64,000 nt of DNA from Kibdelosporangium sp. MJ126-NF4 (GTDB lineage Bacteria > Actinomycetota > Actinomycetes > Mycobacteriales > Pseudonocardiaceae), in the NCBI RefSeq assembly GCF_000826545.1, contig NZ_CDME01000017.1, forward strand, positions 124,001 to 188,000, given 5' to 3'. This document shows, piece by piece, positions 47,300 to 56,847 of this stretch; positions within the stretch are counted from its first letter, which is position 1; each line of letters begins with the position of its first letter. The position numbers were made by a program, and so were the translations under genes. Under the pieces are notes generated by a model, which made no database searches, was not told the origin of the DNA, and saw nothing but the letters and a program-made list of their open reading frames with translations.

Positions 47300-47841
47300 C
47301 GCTCTGCTCCCAGCTGAGTACGGAGTGCGGAGCGGGCACGGTGCAGCCGCGTGCGGACCGTCCCGGTGTCGATCTTCAGTGCCTCCGCGACCTCGACCGG
47401 CCGCAGACCGGCCCACGCGACCAGCAGCAACACGTCCCGCTCCTCCTGGCGCAACTCGGCAAGCGCGGAACCCAGCCTGCGTGCCTCCGCGCTGGCGTCA
47501 GCGCGGGAGACAGCCACGGAGTCGATCCCCTCACCAACATGCGCCCTGCCGACGTCACGCGCTGCCGCCCGTAACCCTCTGACCTCACTGCGAGCGTGCC
47601 GCCGCACCAGGTTCGTGGCGATGCCGTAGATCCACGCCCGGGCAGTCGCCCGCGCGGGTTCGTAACGGCCGCGCTGTTCCCAGGCGAGCAGGAACGTGTC
47701 GGCCACGAGGTCGTCCGCGGTCGTCGGATCGAGCCGCCGCGCCAGGTAGCGGTGCAGGGCGCGCGCGTGCTCGTCGTAGAGCCGCGCAAGCACCGCACTC
47801 GCGTCAGCGCCCGTGAGATCCGGCCGTTCCACGCTCGCCAT
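47296..47841 (-). CDS. ECF-type RNA polymerase sigma factor, copy 1
   Basis: 181 aa from ATG 47841. Region 2 (LYDEHARALHRYLARRL...DDLVADTFLLAWEQ) binds core enzyme and -10; region 4 (LRQEERDVLLLVAWAGLRPVEVAEALKIDTGTVRTRLHRAR) carries the -35 HTH. Partnered by overlap with the CU044_5270 gene downstream. A hairpin terminator separates it from the second module. Confidence 0.9.
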   Translation of the reverse strand: MASVERPDLTGADASAVLARLYDEHARALHRYLARRLDPTTADDLVADTFLLAWEQRGRYEPARATARAWIYGIATNLVRRHARSEVRGLRAAARDVGRAHVGEGIDSVAVSRADASAEARRLGSALAELRQEERDVLLLVAWAGLRPVEVAEALKIDTGTVRTRLHRARSALRTQLGAER

Positions 47842-47901
47842 CGTCACAATGGTTATTGCCCGCAGCCAGCGAAACCGTTCCGGCAGGGGTAAGGAAAGGG
47901 C

Positions 47902-47927
47902 CCGCACGCCCCCCGATAGGCGTGCGG
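47902..47927 (-). terminator. Hairpin between the two sigma-factor modules
   Basis: CCGCACGCC and GGCGTGCGG form a perfect 9-bp stem; on the minus strand it is followed by GCCCTTTCC, 35 bp after the stop of the second CU044_5270 gene. Confidence 0.6.
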
Positions 47928-47962
47928 ACCCGTGGTTGTATCGATTCAACTGCCATATCGGT

Positions 47963-49039
47963 TCATTGACCAGGTTTGTCACCCATCTTGTCCACTACGC
48001 CAATTTTCACTGCCGTGTAGCGCGTCACAGTTCCGACCGGGATGGCGGGGTTGGCCTTGGTCTGCGTGGTCCGCTCCCCGATGAGCTGTCCACTCTCGGT
48101 GTCGAGGATCAGTTCGTACTTCTGGCCTTCCCTGTCCAGACCTAGACCGACGCCGATCCGGCCGTCCGCGTTGGGAGTCCGGTCGTCGACGACCAGCCCC
48201 GGGATCAAGGCCAGCGCGCGGTAGAGGTTGGCGCGGATCTGTGCGGACGCCTGACCCGACCAGACGATGTTGGCCACGAGCGACAGCATCGGCGCATCGC
48301 GGTCCTCAGCGCCGGAACCCGGGGGCGGTGCGGGGAACTGCTCTCGGATCAGGTCGTGCAGCTGCCGCGGATCGGTCGGCAGCGACGCCAGGAACTCCGC
48401 ACTCGGCGTGGACCAGTTGCCCTTCCGCTGACACGGTTGCTCACCGGGCAGCAGGTTGATGTCGCCGCACCGGGCCCGATGGTCTCCGGGGATCGCCTTG
48501 GGAACCGCGGCCTGCTCCTCCCGCTGCGCGGTCCGGCCACTGATCCACTCACGTCTACCGGTGTCCTCAGTGCGCAGCAACCATTCCTGCGTGCGTTTCG
48601 CCGGGATCCAGCGCTGGACCATCATTTCGAAGCGGTAGGCGAAGTTCTCGGACGCGTTCTGGTCGCTGATCGAGGCGGTCGCACCCCACCAATGCTCCTC
48701 GATGTGCAGGTACTGGCCGGGCTTGATCACCGGATCCGACGTGGGGATCTTGTCGGCGGCGTTGATGAGCAGGGAAGCCGCTGCGGTCGCCACCGGTGGT
48801 TCGTCGCTGAAGGGAATCACTTGCAGGCTCGTGACCGTCGCGGCCACGACGGCGACTGCGGCGACCCATCGGCCCCAGTGCCTCTTTGTCTTGTGCTGCA
48901 CAGGTTCTGGTGCGCCTGCCGCGGCCATCAGCTCGGCCCGTGCCGCCGCCAGAGCCTGGTCACCAGGCGACACCTCGGCGTTCAACACCCCCAGTGCCCG
49001 GTCGAGTTCCTCGTTCGACCACATCTCGTGCACGTTCAT
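47963..49039 (-). CDS. CU044_5270 family protein (membrane, sigma-factor partner), copy 2
   Basis: 358 aa. Same layout as copy 1: short cytosolic part, membrane segment (about 58-77), extracytoplasmic domain with PGQYLHIEEHWWG and LILDTESGQLIGERT. It shares the YLH and (I/L)D-x-x-(S/T)G-x-L-(I/L)G-(E/R)R motifs with the other copy but is otherwise diverged. Overlaps the stop of its sigma gene by 4 bp. Confidence 0.72.
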   Translation of the reverse strand: MNVHEMWSNEELDRALGVLNAEVSPGDQALAAARAELMAAAGAPEPVQHKTKRHWGRWVAAVAVVAATVTSLQVIPFSDEPPVATAAASLLINAADKIPTSDPVIKPGQYLHIEEHWWGATASISDQNASENFAYRFEMMVQRWIPAKRTQEWLLRTEDTGRREWISGRTAQREEQAAVPKAIPGDHRARCGDINLLPGEQPCQRKGNWSTPSAEFLASLPTDPRQLHDLIREQFPAPPPGSGAEDRDAPMLSLVANIVWSGQASAQIRANLYRALALIPGLVVDDRTPNADGRIGVGLGLDREGQKYELILDTESGQLIGERTTQTKANPAIPVGTVTRYTAVKIGVVDKMGDKPGQ

Positions 49040-49605
49040 GCCTCACCGCCCTTGCGCAGCTGCTTACGGACCCTGTGCAGCCGTGACCGCACCGTGCCCA
49101 CGGGAATGTCGAGTGCTTCGGCGACTTCGTTGGTGTCCAGGCCCGCCCAGGAGATCAACAGCAGGACGTCACGGTCGCCAGAGGAGAGTTTCGCCAGCGC
49201 GCCCGCGAGTCGCTGGGCGGCGGCCTGTGCGTCGACGCGTTCGGCGACGCGTCCCGCGTGCCCGTCGACCGGTGTCTCCGCCGAATGTGCTTTCAGCTGA
49301 CGGACTTCATCGCGCACATGTCGGCGCATCAGGTTCGTCGCGATCCCGTACAGCCAGGACCGCACGGCCGCGCGAGCCGGGTCGTAACGGTGCCGCTCAC
49401 GCAACGCGACCAGGAACGTCTCGCTGACGAGATCGTCCGCTGCTGTCTCGCCTGTCCGGCGGACCAGGTAGTGCCGCAACGCGGCGGCATGAGTGTCGAA
49501 CAGCGAGCCGAAGACAAGGCCGGGATCGGGCCCGCTCAAGTCGGGCCGATCCCGGCCAAAGGGTGGCGGCTGCCCGCTGGCGTCGGTGTCGGTCAAAGTC
49601 CTCAC
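49036..49605 (-). CDS. ECF-type RNA polymerase sigma factor, copy 2
   Basis: 189 aa from GTG 49605. Region 2 (LFDTHAAALRHYLVRRT...DDLVSETFLVALRE) and region 4 ([41 protein letters not shown]) are clear. Close paralogue of the factor at 47.3 kb; together the four genes look like a tandem duplication of one sigma/partner module. A 14-bp inverted repeat spans its start codon. Confidence 0.9.
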   Translation of the reverse strand: MRTLTDTDASGQPPPFGRDRPDLSGPDPGLVFGSLFDTHAAALRHYLVRRTGETAADDLVSETFLVALRERHRYDPARAAVRSWLYGIATNLMRRHVRDEVRQLKAHSAETPVDGHAGRVAERVDAQAAAQRLAGALAKLSSGDRDVLLLISWAGLDTNEVAEALDIPVGTVRSRLHRVRKQLRKGGEA

Positions 49606-49629
49606 ACCGACTATTGCCAGCGGGCAGCC
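49568..49629 (-). promoter_or_regulatory. Inverted repeat spanning the start of sigma factor copy 2
   Basis: GGCTGCCCGCTGGC (49568-49581) and GCCAGCGGGCAGCC (49616-49629) are perfect 14-bp complements. One arm is in the leader, the other in codons about 9-13, so the GTG start lies in a 34-base loop. It could control translation. Confidence 0.5.
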
Positions 49630-49641
49630 CGCACGTTCACG

Positions 49642-52170
49642 TCAGTGCGCGCTGAGCAACTGTGCGCAGCGGATCAGACCCAGGTGGCTGTAGGCCTGCG
49701 GGTGGTTGCCCAGCGAGCGTTCCGCGATCGGGTCGTACTCCTCCGGCAACAGTCCCGTCGGCCCGGCACAGTCCACCATCTGGGCGAACAGGTCCTCAGC
49801 CTCGGTGCGGCGGCCGCACAGCAGGTACGCCTCGATCATCCACGCGGCGCACAGGTGGAAACCGCCCTCGTTGCCCGGCAGGCCGTCGTCGCGGTGGTAG
49901 CGGTACACAGTGGACCCACTGCGCAGCTCCGCCTCGATCGCGGTGACGGTCGACGCGAACCGCTCGTCCGACGGGTCGATCAGGCCGGACAGGCCGACGA
50001 ACAGCGACGCCGCGTCCAGGTCCGTGCCGTCGTAGGCCGTGGTGAACGACTTGACCTCGTCGTTCCAGCCCTTGGTCAGGATGTCCTGTGCGATCTTGTC
50101 GCGCAGCGGGTGCCACTCCGGGCTCGGCTGGCGGCCGTAGGTCTCCGCCAGGGTGATCGCCCGGTCGATGGTCAGCCAGCACATCACCTTGGAGTACACG
50201 TGGTGGCGCGGGCGGTGCCGCTCCTCCCAGATGCCGTGGTCCGGCTCCTCCCACCGGCGCGCGACGGCCTCGGCCATCGCGTTGGCCATCTTCCAGTCGT
50301 CGTCGGTGAGCTTGCCCCGTGCCAGCGACAGCGCCGCGACCAGGTCGACGACCGGGCCGAACACGTCCAGCTGAACCTGCTGGTTGGCGAGGTTTCCGAC
50401 GCGCACCGGCCGTGAACCGGCGTACCCGGGCAGGGTGTCGATCACGGCCTCGGGGCCGAGACCCGTACCGGCCAGCGTGTACAGCGGGTGCAGCCGCTCC
50501 GGGCCGGGCACGGTGGCCAGCACCCCGTGCACCCAGTTCAGGAACGCCTCGGCCTCGGTGGTGGAACCCAGCGACACCAACGCCTTCGCGGTCAGCGCGC
50601 CGTCACGCAGCCAGCAGTACCGGTAGTCCCAGTTGCGGACGCCACCGATCTCCTCCGGCAGCGACGTCGTCGCGGCGGCCATGATGCCGCCGGTCTCGCT
50701 GTGGCACAGGCCGCGCAACGTCAGCGCGGAGCGGATCACGAGCTCCCGCTCGACCTCGGGGAACGCCAGCGACTCCAGCCATTCCGTCCAGTAAAGGTTG
50801 GCGCGCTTCTTGCGCTCCGCCTCCGGGATCGGGTCCGGCGTCAGCTCGTCCGTCCCGCACCGCAGTTCCAGCAGCACCGACCCGCCGTCCGGGATGACCA
50901 CCGCGCGGGCGGTGTCGTGCATGCCGTCCGAGGTGATCTCCCAGTCCACGCCGGGGGAGTGCAACGCCATCGGGTCGGACGTGCCGACCACGCGCAGGCC
51001 GTTCTCGTTGCGCACCAGCTTGACCGGCACCTGGCCGAACTCCGGCCGCGGCGCGAACTCGACGACCGCGCGGCTGCTGCCCGAGATCGTCCGGATCAGG
51101 TCGGTCCGGTGCGGCTGGGCGTAGTGCTCCAGGTAGTCCGTGACCAGCAGGCCCGACCAGCGGGTCTCCACCGTCATGGTGCCCGGCAGGTACCGCTGGC
51201 CCAGCGGCAGGCCGCCGCGCTCCGGCGTGACCGACAGGTGCCCGGCGCTCGGGCCGCCCAGCAGGTCCGCGAAGACCGCCGCCGAGTCCGGCTCCGGGTG
51301 ACACAACCAGGTGACGCGGGCGTCCGGCGTCAGCAACGCGACCGACCGCTCGTTGGCCAGCATGGTCAGCCGCTCGATCGGGGTGGCCTGCTCGCCGTAC
51401 AGCCAGTTGCGCCGCTCCTCCACCAGGAACGCGAGCATCGTCGCCACGGCTGGGGTGTCGTCGATGCGGAACTGGGCGAGCGTCTCGCCGCCGCCGACCT
51501 TCACGCCGAGGTCCGGCCCGGACAGCCGGGCGAAGGCCTTCTCGTCGGTCACGTCGTCGCCGACGAAGATCGCGGCGGTCGCGCCGATCTGGTGGCGCAG
51601 CACGTCCAGCGCGTGCCCCTTGTCGGTCTGCACGACCGCGAGCTCGATCACCGCCTTGCCCTCGGTGACCTGGATGCCGTCCCACGTGCACGGCCCGCCG
51701 CGGACAGCCTCGGCGACCTGGTCGGCGACGGCCTGCTCGGCACGCCGGTAGTGCACGGCGATGCTGGCGGGCTTGACCTCCAGGTGCACGCCCTCCGCAC
51801 CGTCCACCAGGCGTTCGAGTTCGACCTCGACCCTGGCGTGCAGTTCGCGCGCCGGTCCGTTGAGCGAGTGCACGAAGCCGATGTCGAACTCGGATCCGTG
51901 GCTGCCGACCAGATGGACCTCGGCAGGCAGCCGGGACATGGTCGCCAGGTCGCGCAGCGCGCGGCCGGAGATCACGGCCGTCGTGGTCTCGTGCAGTCCG
52001 GCGAGCGAACGCAGCGCGTGCACCGATTCCGGCTGCGGCCGGGCCTTGTCCGGGTCTTCGACGATCGGCGACAGCGTGCCGTCGTAGTCACACGCGACCA
52101 GCAGGCGCGGGGTGCGTGCGAGCTGAACGATCGCCCGCCTCAGTTCGGCGGGGAGAGCCTCGGCAGTCAC
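49642..52170 (-). CDS. otsB: Trehalose-phosphatase/glycoside hydrolase family 15 (trehalase-like) fusion
   Basis: 842 aa. Residues about 1-255 are a HAD-type trehalose-6-phosphate phosphatase with DYDGTL (28-33), SGR loop and GDDVTDEKAF. Residues about 265-842 are a GH15 enzyme like mycobacterial trehalase, with NWDYRYCWLRDGALT, a catalytic acid candidate in GIWEERHRPRHHVYSKVMCW and a base candidate in LLPEEYDP. One chain could thus both make and cleave trehalose. It follows otsA by 67 bp on the same strand. Confidence 0.88.
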   Translation of the reverse strand: MTAEALPAELRRAIVQLARTPRLLVACDYDGTLSPIVEDPDKARPQPESVHALRSLAGLHETTTAVISGRALRDLATMSRLPAEVHLVGSHGSEFDIGFVHSLNGPARELHARVEVELERLVDGAEGVHLEVKPASIAVHYRRAEQAVADQVAEAVRGGPCTWDGIQVTEGKAVIELAVVQTDKGHALDVLRHQIGATAAIFVGDDVTDEKAFARLSGPDLGVKVGGGETLAQFRIDDTPAVATMLAFLVEERRNWLYGEQATPIERLTMLANERSVALLTPDARVTWLCHPEPDSAAVFADLLGGPSAGHLSVTPERGGLPLGQRYLPGTMTVETRWSGLLVTDYLEHYAQPHRTDLIRTISGSSRAVVEFAPRPEFGQVPVKLVRNENGLRVVGTSDPMALHSPGVDWEITSDGMHDTARAVVIPDGGSVLLELRCGTDELTPDPIPEAERKKRANLYWTEWLESLAFPEVERELVIRSALTLRGLCHSETGGIMAAATTSLPEEIGGVRNWDYRYCWLRDGALTAKALVSLGSTTEAEAFLNWVHGVLATVPGPERLHPLYTLAGTGLGPEAVIDTLPGYAGSRPVRVGNLANQQVQLDVFGPVVDLVAALSLARGKLTDDDWKMANAMAEAVARRWEEPDHGIWEERHRPRHHVYSKVMCWLTIDRAITLAETYGRQPSPEWHPLRDKIAQDILTKGWNDEVKSFTTAYDGTDLDAASLFVGLSGLIDPSDERFASTVTAIEAELRSGSTVYRYHRDDGLPGNEGGFHLCAAWMIEAYLLCGRRTEAEDLFAQMVDCAGPTGLLPEEYDPIAERSLGNHPQAYSHLGLIRCAQLLSAH

Positions 52171-52237
52171 GCCTTCTCCTCGTGCTCCAGCGTGGCAGCC
52201 ATTGCCACTATCGGGTGAAGTTACGATCTGAACTGAT

Positions 52238-53662
52238 TCAGTTCAACCCCTGTGACCCCAGAGCCTCGAGGAACGACCGTGCCCAACGGTCGACGTCGTG
52301 GGTGAGGACCTGGCGTCGCAGAGCGCGCATCCTACGGCGACCCTCCGCTGGGTCGATCGTAAGGGCCGCATGCAGCGCGTTCTTCACCCCGTCAAGATCA
52401 TGCGGGTTGACCAGGAACGCGCTGGTGAGCTCGGCGGCGGCACCGGCGAACTCGCTGAGTACGAGGGAACCGCCCAGGTCGTGCCTGCACGCCACGTACT
52501 CCTTGCAGACGAGATTCATCCCATCGCGTACCGGCGTGACCACCATGACGTCCGCGGCGGAGAAGAACGCGACCAGCTCACGCCGGTCGACGGATTGGTG
52601 CAGGTAGTGCACGACCGGGTGACCCACCTTGCCGAACTCGCCGTTGATCCGGCTGACCACCTGCTCGATGCCCTGCCGCATCCGCTGGTAGTGCTCGACC
52701 CGTTCGCGGCTGGGGGTGGCCAGTTGGACCATGGTCACCTCGTCGGGATCCACCCGGCCCTCGATGAGCAGCTCCTGCAACGCGTGCAGCCGGACGTCGA
52801 TGCCCTTGGTGTAGTCGAGCCGGTCGACACCCAGCAGGATCTTGCGCGGGTTGCCCAGGTCGGTCCTGATCTGCTGGGCGCGCTGGATGGTGTCCCGTTT
52901 GCGGGCCATCCCGTCCAGACCGGCCGAGTCGATCGAGATCGGGAACGCGCCGACCCGCACCGGCCGGTCGCCGACGTGGATCAGGCCGGGCCTGGTCCGC
53001 ACACCGACCGCGGCCCGGCTCGGTTCGAGCCCGACGAGTCTTCGCGCCAGCCACAGAAAGTTCTGCGCACCACCCGGTCGGTGGAACCCGACCAGGTCGG
53101 CGCCGAGCAGCCCGCGCACGATCTCGGTACGCCACGGCAGCTGCATGAACAGCTCGACCGGCGGGAACGGGATGTGCAGGAAGAAGCCGATCCGCAGGTC
53201 CGGCCGCTGCTCACGCAGCAACTGCGGCACCAGCTGCAGCTGGTAGTCCTGGACCCACACGGTCGCGCCGGGCGCGGCGATGGCCGCGGTGGCCTCGGCG
53301 AACCGGTGGTTGACCTTGACGTAGCTGTCCCACCACGCCCGGTCGAACACGGGCGCTTCCACCACATCGTGGTACAGCGGCCACAGCGTGGCGTTGGAGA
53401 AGCCCTCGTAGTAGTCACGGACATCGCTCGCCGACAACGTGACCGGGACCAGCCGCAGGCCGTCGTCGTCGAACTCCTCCACGTCGACGTCCGCGATGCC
53501 CGGCCAGCCCACCCAGGCGCCGCTCTTGGACCGCAGGAACGGTTCGAGCGCGCTGACCAGCCCGCCGGGGCTGTGTTTCCAGCGTTGCGTGCCGTCCGGC
53601 GCACGCTCGAGGTCAACCGGCAGCCGGTTGGCCACGACGATGAAGTCCGCACCACTGTTCAC
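52238..53662 (-). CDS. otsA: Alpha,alpha-trehalose-phosphate synthase (GT20)
   Basis: 474 aa from GTG 53662, chosen because AAGGAGG lies 10 bp before it; a GTG at 53689 would place that site inside the gene. Family marks: [51 protein letters not shown] and [13 protein letters not shown]. Joins UDP- or ADP-glucose and glucose-6-phosphate. The phosphatase fusion downstream completes the pathway. Confidence 0.95.
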   Translation of the reverse strand: MNSGADFIVVANRLPVDLERAPDGTQRWKHSPGGLVSALEPFLRSKSGAWVGWPGIADVDVEEFDDDGLRLVPVTLSASDVRDYYEGFSNATLWPLYHDVVEAPVFDRAWWDSYVKVNHRFAEATAAIAAPGATVWVQDYQLQLVPQLLREQRPDLRIGFFLHIPFPPVELFMQLPWRTEIVRGLLGADLVGFHRPGGAQNFLWLARRLVGLEPSRAAVGVRTRPGLIHVGDRPVRVGAFPISIDSAGLDGMARKRDTIQRAQQIRTDLGNPRKILLGVDRLDYTKGIDVRLHALQELLIEGRVDPDEVTMVQLATPSRERVEHYQRMRQGIEQVVSRINGEFGKVGHPVVHYLHQSVDRRELVAFFSAADVMVVTPVRDGMNLVCKEYVACRHDLGGSLVLSEFAGAAAELTSAFLVNPHDLDGVKNALHAALTIDPAEGRRRMRALRRQVLTHDVDRWARSFLEALGSQGLN

Positions 53663-53757
53663 CGGGAGAGAGCCTCCTTGTGATGACACTGACCAACGAC
53701 AGTAGCCAGTTATGCCGCTTGCGCGCGTCCGGCAAACGGTCAGGTGGTAAGTCTCAC

Positions 53758-55101
53758 TCAGACGACGTTGTCCCGAGTCTCCAGCCGCTGCCAGCCCGGC
53801 CCGACCAGTCTGATGGCTCCGAGCCGACGTTCCAACTTACCGAGACTGCTGCGAACAGGCTGCGCCAGGTACTCGCCGAGGACAACCCCAGCACCCAGCG
53901 CCAACGCGATACCGAGAGCCGTCATCAGCGTCACCACACCGGTCGCCGTGTGGTCGACGGCGAGTTCGTACAGCGACCGGTAGGTGGTCAGGCCGGGAAA
54001 CAACGGTGTCATCCCGGACACAGCCACCACCAGAGGCGTGATCCGCAGCCGCCGGGACAGCACCCCGCCGCCGAAACCGATGACCGTCGCGGCGACAGCC
54101 GACGACACGATCGGCCCGGCCCCAGTCAGCACGAGGCCGCCATACCCCAACGCGCCCAGCGCACCAGCAGCGCTCGCGACCAGCAGCGAGCGCATGGTGG
54201 CGTAGCTGGCCAGCGCGAAACACCCGGCAGCGGCGGCACCGGCCAACGCCTGCACCGGCAACCGCAGCGCGGTCGGCGGCAGCGCCTCGGCCATCGGCAC
54301 CCTCGGCAACCCGAGCTCGGAGGCCATGTTCAGGGCAAGCACAACGCCACCGATCAAGCCAGCGGTCATCAGCACGACCTCCATCGCCCGGCCCGCGGCC
54401 GTGACGTTGTAGCCCGTGATGGCGTCCTGCACGGCACCGACGACGCTCAGCCCGGACAACAGGACCGTGATCGCGGCGGCGACCACCAGCGTCGGCGACT
54501 CGCCCAGCCACCCGGTCGACACGACCGCGAGCGACCCACCGGTGGCCAACGCGCCACCGATCACCTGCTGGAAGAAGAACGGCAGATTGCGCCGGTTGAG
54601 CATCCGCCCGATCCGGTCGATGACGGCGGTGATGCCCGCGGCGACCAAAGCCACCAGCGGCCCGGCTCCGAGCAGAACAGTGATGCTGGCGGCCATCCCG
54701 GCCCACGCGGCTGTCGCCACCCAGCGCGGGTAGGGATGCCTGGCGGTGGTGATCCGGTCGAGCCGCTTGGCCGCGTCGACAAGGGAAATCCTGTGCCGCG
54801 TGATGTCACGGACAAGGCGTTCCACAGCGGCGAGACGCGTGTAATCCAGCCCCCGGGACCGCACCACCCGCATCGACGACACGGCCGCGTGATCAGGCCC
54901 CCGATGACAGCAGGCGGTGATGGAGGTGAACGTCACATCCACCGCACACTGCTCAAAGCCGCAAGCGTTTGCGACCGCAATGACCGTCGCCGTCACATCA
55001 GACGCGCCAGCCCCCGAGCTGAGCTGCACCTCACCGACCCGCAACGCCAGGTCAAGCACCTGATTGACGACTGACTCGTCCGGCACGAACTGCGCCACCA
55101 T
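53758..55101 (-). CDS. Threonine/serine exporter ThrE family protein
   Basis: 447 aa from ATG 55101, chosen because GGGAGG lies 4 bp before it; upstream in-frame ATGs at 55116 and 55173 are alternatives. A cytosolic N-terminal DUF1212 domain ([25 protein letters not shown]...) is followed by about ten membrane segments in two five-helix halves (ThrE and ThrE_2). Resembles Corynebacterium ThrE, exporter of threonine and serine. Confidence 0.88.
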   Translation of the reverse strand: MVAQFVPDESVVNQVLDLALRVGEVQLSSGAGASDVTATVIAVANACGFEQCAVDVTFTSITACCHRGPDHAAVSSMRVVRSRGLDYTRLAAVERLVRDITRHRISLVDAAKRLDRITTARHPYPRWVATAAWAGMAASITVLLGAGPLVALVAAGITAVIDRIGRMLNRRNLPFFFQQVIGGALATGGSLAVVSTGWLGESPTLVVAAAITVLLSGLSVVGAVQDAITGYNVTAAGRAMEVVLMTAGLIGGVVLALNMASELGLPRVPMAEALPPTALRLPVQALAGAAAAGCFALASYATMRSLLVASAAGALGALGYGGLVLTGAGPIVSSAVAATVIGFGGGVLSRRLRITPLVVAVSGMTPLFPGLTTYRSLYELAVDHTATGVVTLMTALGIALALGAGVVLGEYLAQPVRSSLGKLERRLGAIRLVGPGWQRLETRDNVV

Positions 55102-55267
55102 CACACCTCCCGCCATGTGTTTCCCGCGTGGCATCGCGTGCGTGCACAACGGTGTTGCAGTGGCGTGCGCCACAATCAGGTTTAGCCGTGAAGTGCGCTA
55201 CCCGCGAGCAACCCGGAGTCGGTGTGTTTAACGGTTCGACGCCTTGTTTACGATGTGCGTGAACAAC

Positions 55268-55340
55268 GCCGGTGTAGCTCAATTGGCAGAGCACTCGCCT
55301 TGTAAGCGAAAGGTTACGGGTTCGAGTCCCGTCACCGGCT
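55268..55340 (+). tRNA. tRNA-Thr (TGT anticodon)
   Basis: Acceptor stem GCCGGTG/CACCGGC, D-arm TAGCTCAATTGGCAGAGCA, anticodon loop CTTGTAA with anticodon TGT, and T-arm ACGGGTTCGAGTCCCGT fold as a normal cloverleaf. CCA is not encoded. The integrase gene begins about 94 bp downstream. Confidence 0.95.
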
Positions 55341-55342
55341 CC
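55318..55342. other. Presumed left attachment site (attL) core in the tRNA 3' end
   Basis: Elements with this integrase type recombine in the T-arm/acceptor end of tRNA genes. The exact core cannot be set without the right-hand copy, which is not in the window. Confidence 0.35.
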
Positions 55343-55403
55343 GTGTTCTACCAGCGACGATGCTGGGGACGAAGATCGTAATCGCTGGTCAATGACTGCG
55401 GCG

Positions 55404-55435
55404 ATGACTGCGAGGGGTGCTAGCTTCGCAGTCAT
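55404..55435. promoter_or_regulatory. Inverted repeat over the integrase start
   Basis: ATGACTGCGA (55404-55413) and TCGCAGTCAT (55426-55435) are perfect complements; a further direct copy of ATGACTGCG begins at 55392. It may be an integrase arm site, an operator, or a structure covering the start codon. Confidence 0.4.
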
Positions 55436-56843
55436 GTCGCGCGGTGACACCGATATGAGCCAGATCCGCCTGCGGGGCAACTCCTACCAGGTCACTGTCT
55501 ACGCGGGCCTGGATCCGGTGAGCGGCAAGCGCCGCTACCTGACGGACTCCAGCACCGACCTGGCGGAAGCGAAGCGGATCCGGACGAAGTTCCGCGCGGA
55601 GGTCGACGCCCAGCGCAACGCCCGGACGGCGGCCAGCCTGAGCTACGTCATCGAGGAGTGGCTCAAGGACCACGACGTCGAGGAGTCCACCAAGGACGGC
55701 TACCGGCTCTACCTACGCCTGCACGTCAACCGCCCCCTCAGCCGCGGCCAACGACCTCTGGGCGAGGTGCCAGTCGGTCGACTGTCAGCCCGAGACCTCG
55801 AGCAGTTCTACGCCCGGCTGCGCCGCTGCGGAAAACAGTGCGAAGGGGCGACGTTCACTGAACATCGGGTGGACGGGCCGCACGAGTGCCGAGTGGTGAA
55901 GCACCGTCGACCACCAGGCCGCCCGCCAGCTGCTGGACACCCGCCGCACGACTGTGCGAAGACGGGCTGCGAAGTCCTCGAATGTAAGCCGCACAAGTGC
56001 AACCCGATGTCGAACGCGACCATCCTGAAAATCCACTTCATGATCAGCGGCGCGTTGAGCGCTGGTGTCCGCTGGGACTGGATTCCGAGCAACGTTGCGG
56101 ACGTGGCCAAGAAGCCGCCACAGCCGGTTCCGGATCCACGGCCGCCGACAACAGAGCAGGCCGTCCAGATCGTGACTGCGGCCTGGGAAGAGGACGCCGA
56201 CTGGGGCACGCTGGTGTGGCTCGTGTTCGTCACAGGTGAACGCCGCGGCGAGGTCCTGAAACATCGGTTCGCGGATGCCGAGTTCGAGTGGCATCACGGA
56301 TGCGCCGAACCACCTGCCGCAAAGCCGAAGTGCCTCTGTGAACGCGCCATGGACTGCCCGGCCGCGTACGTGACGTGCACGCTCGTGATCGCGCGAGACC
56401 ACACGAAAAGCCACCGGCCGCGGCGGATCCCTCTGGACCCTGAGACCAGCATGGTGTTGTGGGAACACTGGGTGCGCTACGTCGAGGTGATGCAGCAGTT
56501 GGAGCGCGAGCCTGACCGGGACGGGTTCATGTTTTCCTACGATGCTGCCCATCAGCGGCCGTGCGATCCCAGCGGAGTCACGCACCGGTACGACCGAATG
56601 TGCAAGCGGCTCGGCATTGACAGCCACCTGCACGCACTCCGGCACTACACCGCGACCGAGTTGATCGCCGCTGGCGTGGATCTACGGGCCGTTGCGGGCC
56701 GACTTGGTCATGGCGGCGGCGGGACAACCACATTGCGTGTCTACGCCGCCTGGCTGAACCAAGCCGACCGTAAGCCCTCCGAGTTGCTCAGCAGTCGGCT
56801 CACCCGGCCGCCCAGCAGCCGTCCAGGTAAGCCTCGCAGCTGA
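55434..56843 (+). CDS. int: Tyrosine site-specific recombinase (integrase)
   Basis: 469 aa from ATG 55434; ATGs at 55392, 55404 and 55455 are alternatives. N-terminal AP2-like/SAM-like DNA-binding part, then the catalytic core: Arg I in TGERRGEVL (about 268), HxxR in HALRHY (about 400), GH in RLGHGG and nucleophile Tyr in VYAAW (about 436). Two Cys/His-rich inserts (about 125-185 and 285-310) are typical for actinomycete element integrases and may bind zinc. It converges with the XRE gene, 4 bp apart. Confidence 0.92.
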   Translation: MSRGDTDMSQIRLRGNSYQVTVYAGLDPVSGKRRYLTDSSTDLAEAKRIRTKFRAEVDAQRNARTAASLSYVIEEWLKDHDVEESTKDGYRLYLRLHVNRPLSRGQRPLGEVPVGRLSARDLEQFYARLRRCGKQCEGATFTEHRVDGPHECRVVKHRRPPGRPPAAGHPPHDCAKTGCEVLECKPHKCNPMSNATILKIHFMISGALSAGVRWDWIPSNVADVAKKPPQPVPDPRPPTTEQAVQIVTAAWEEDADWGTLVWLVFVTGERRGEVLKHRFADAEFEWHHGCAEPPAAKPKCLCERAMDCPAAYVTCTLVIARDHTKSHRPRRIPLDPETSMVLWEHWVRYVEVMQQLEREPDRDGFMFSYDAAHQRPCDPSGVTHRYDRMCKRLGIDSHLHALRHYTATELIAAGVDLRAVAGRLGHGGGGTTTLRVYAAWLNQADRKPSELLSSRLTRPPSSRPGKPRS

Positions 56844-56847
56844 CGTC

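Noticed and set aside
55268..55340. Alternative idea that the tRNA is a remnant duplicated by integration
   Set aside because: The cloverleaf is complete with all stems intact, so it is the full tRNA gene rather than a 3' fragment.
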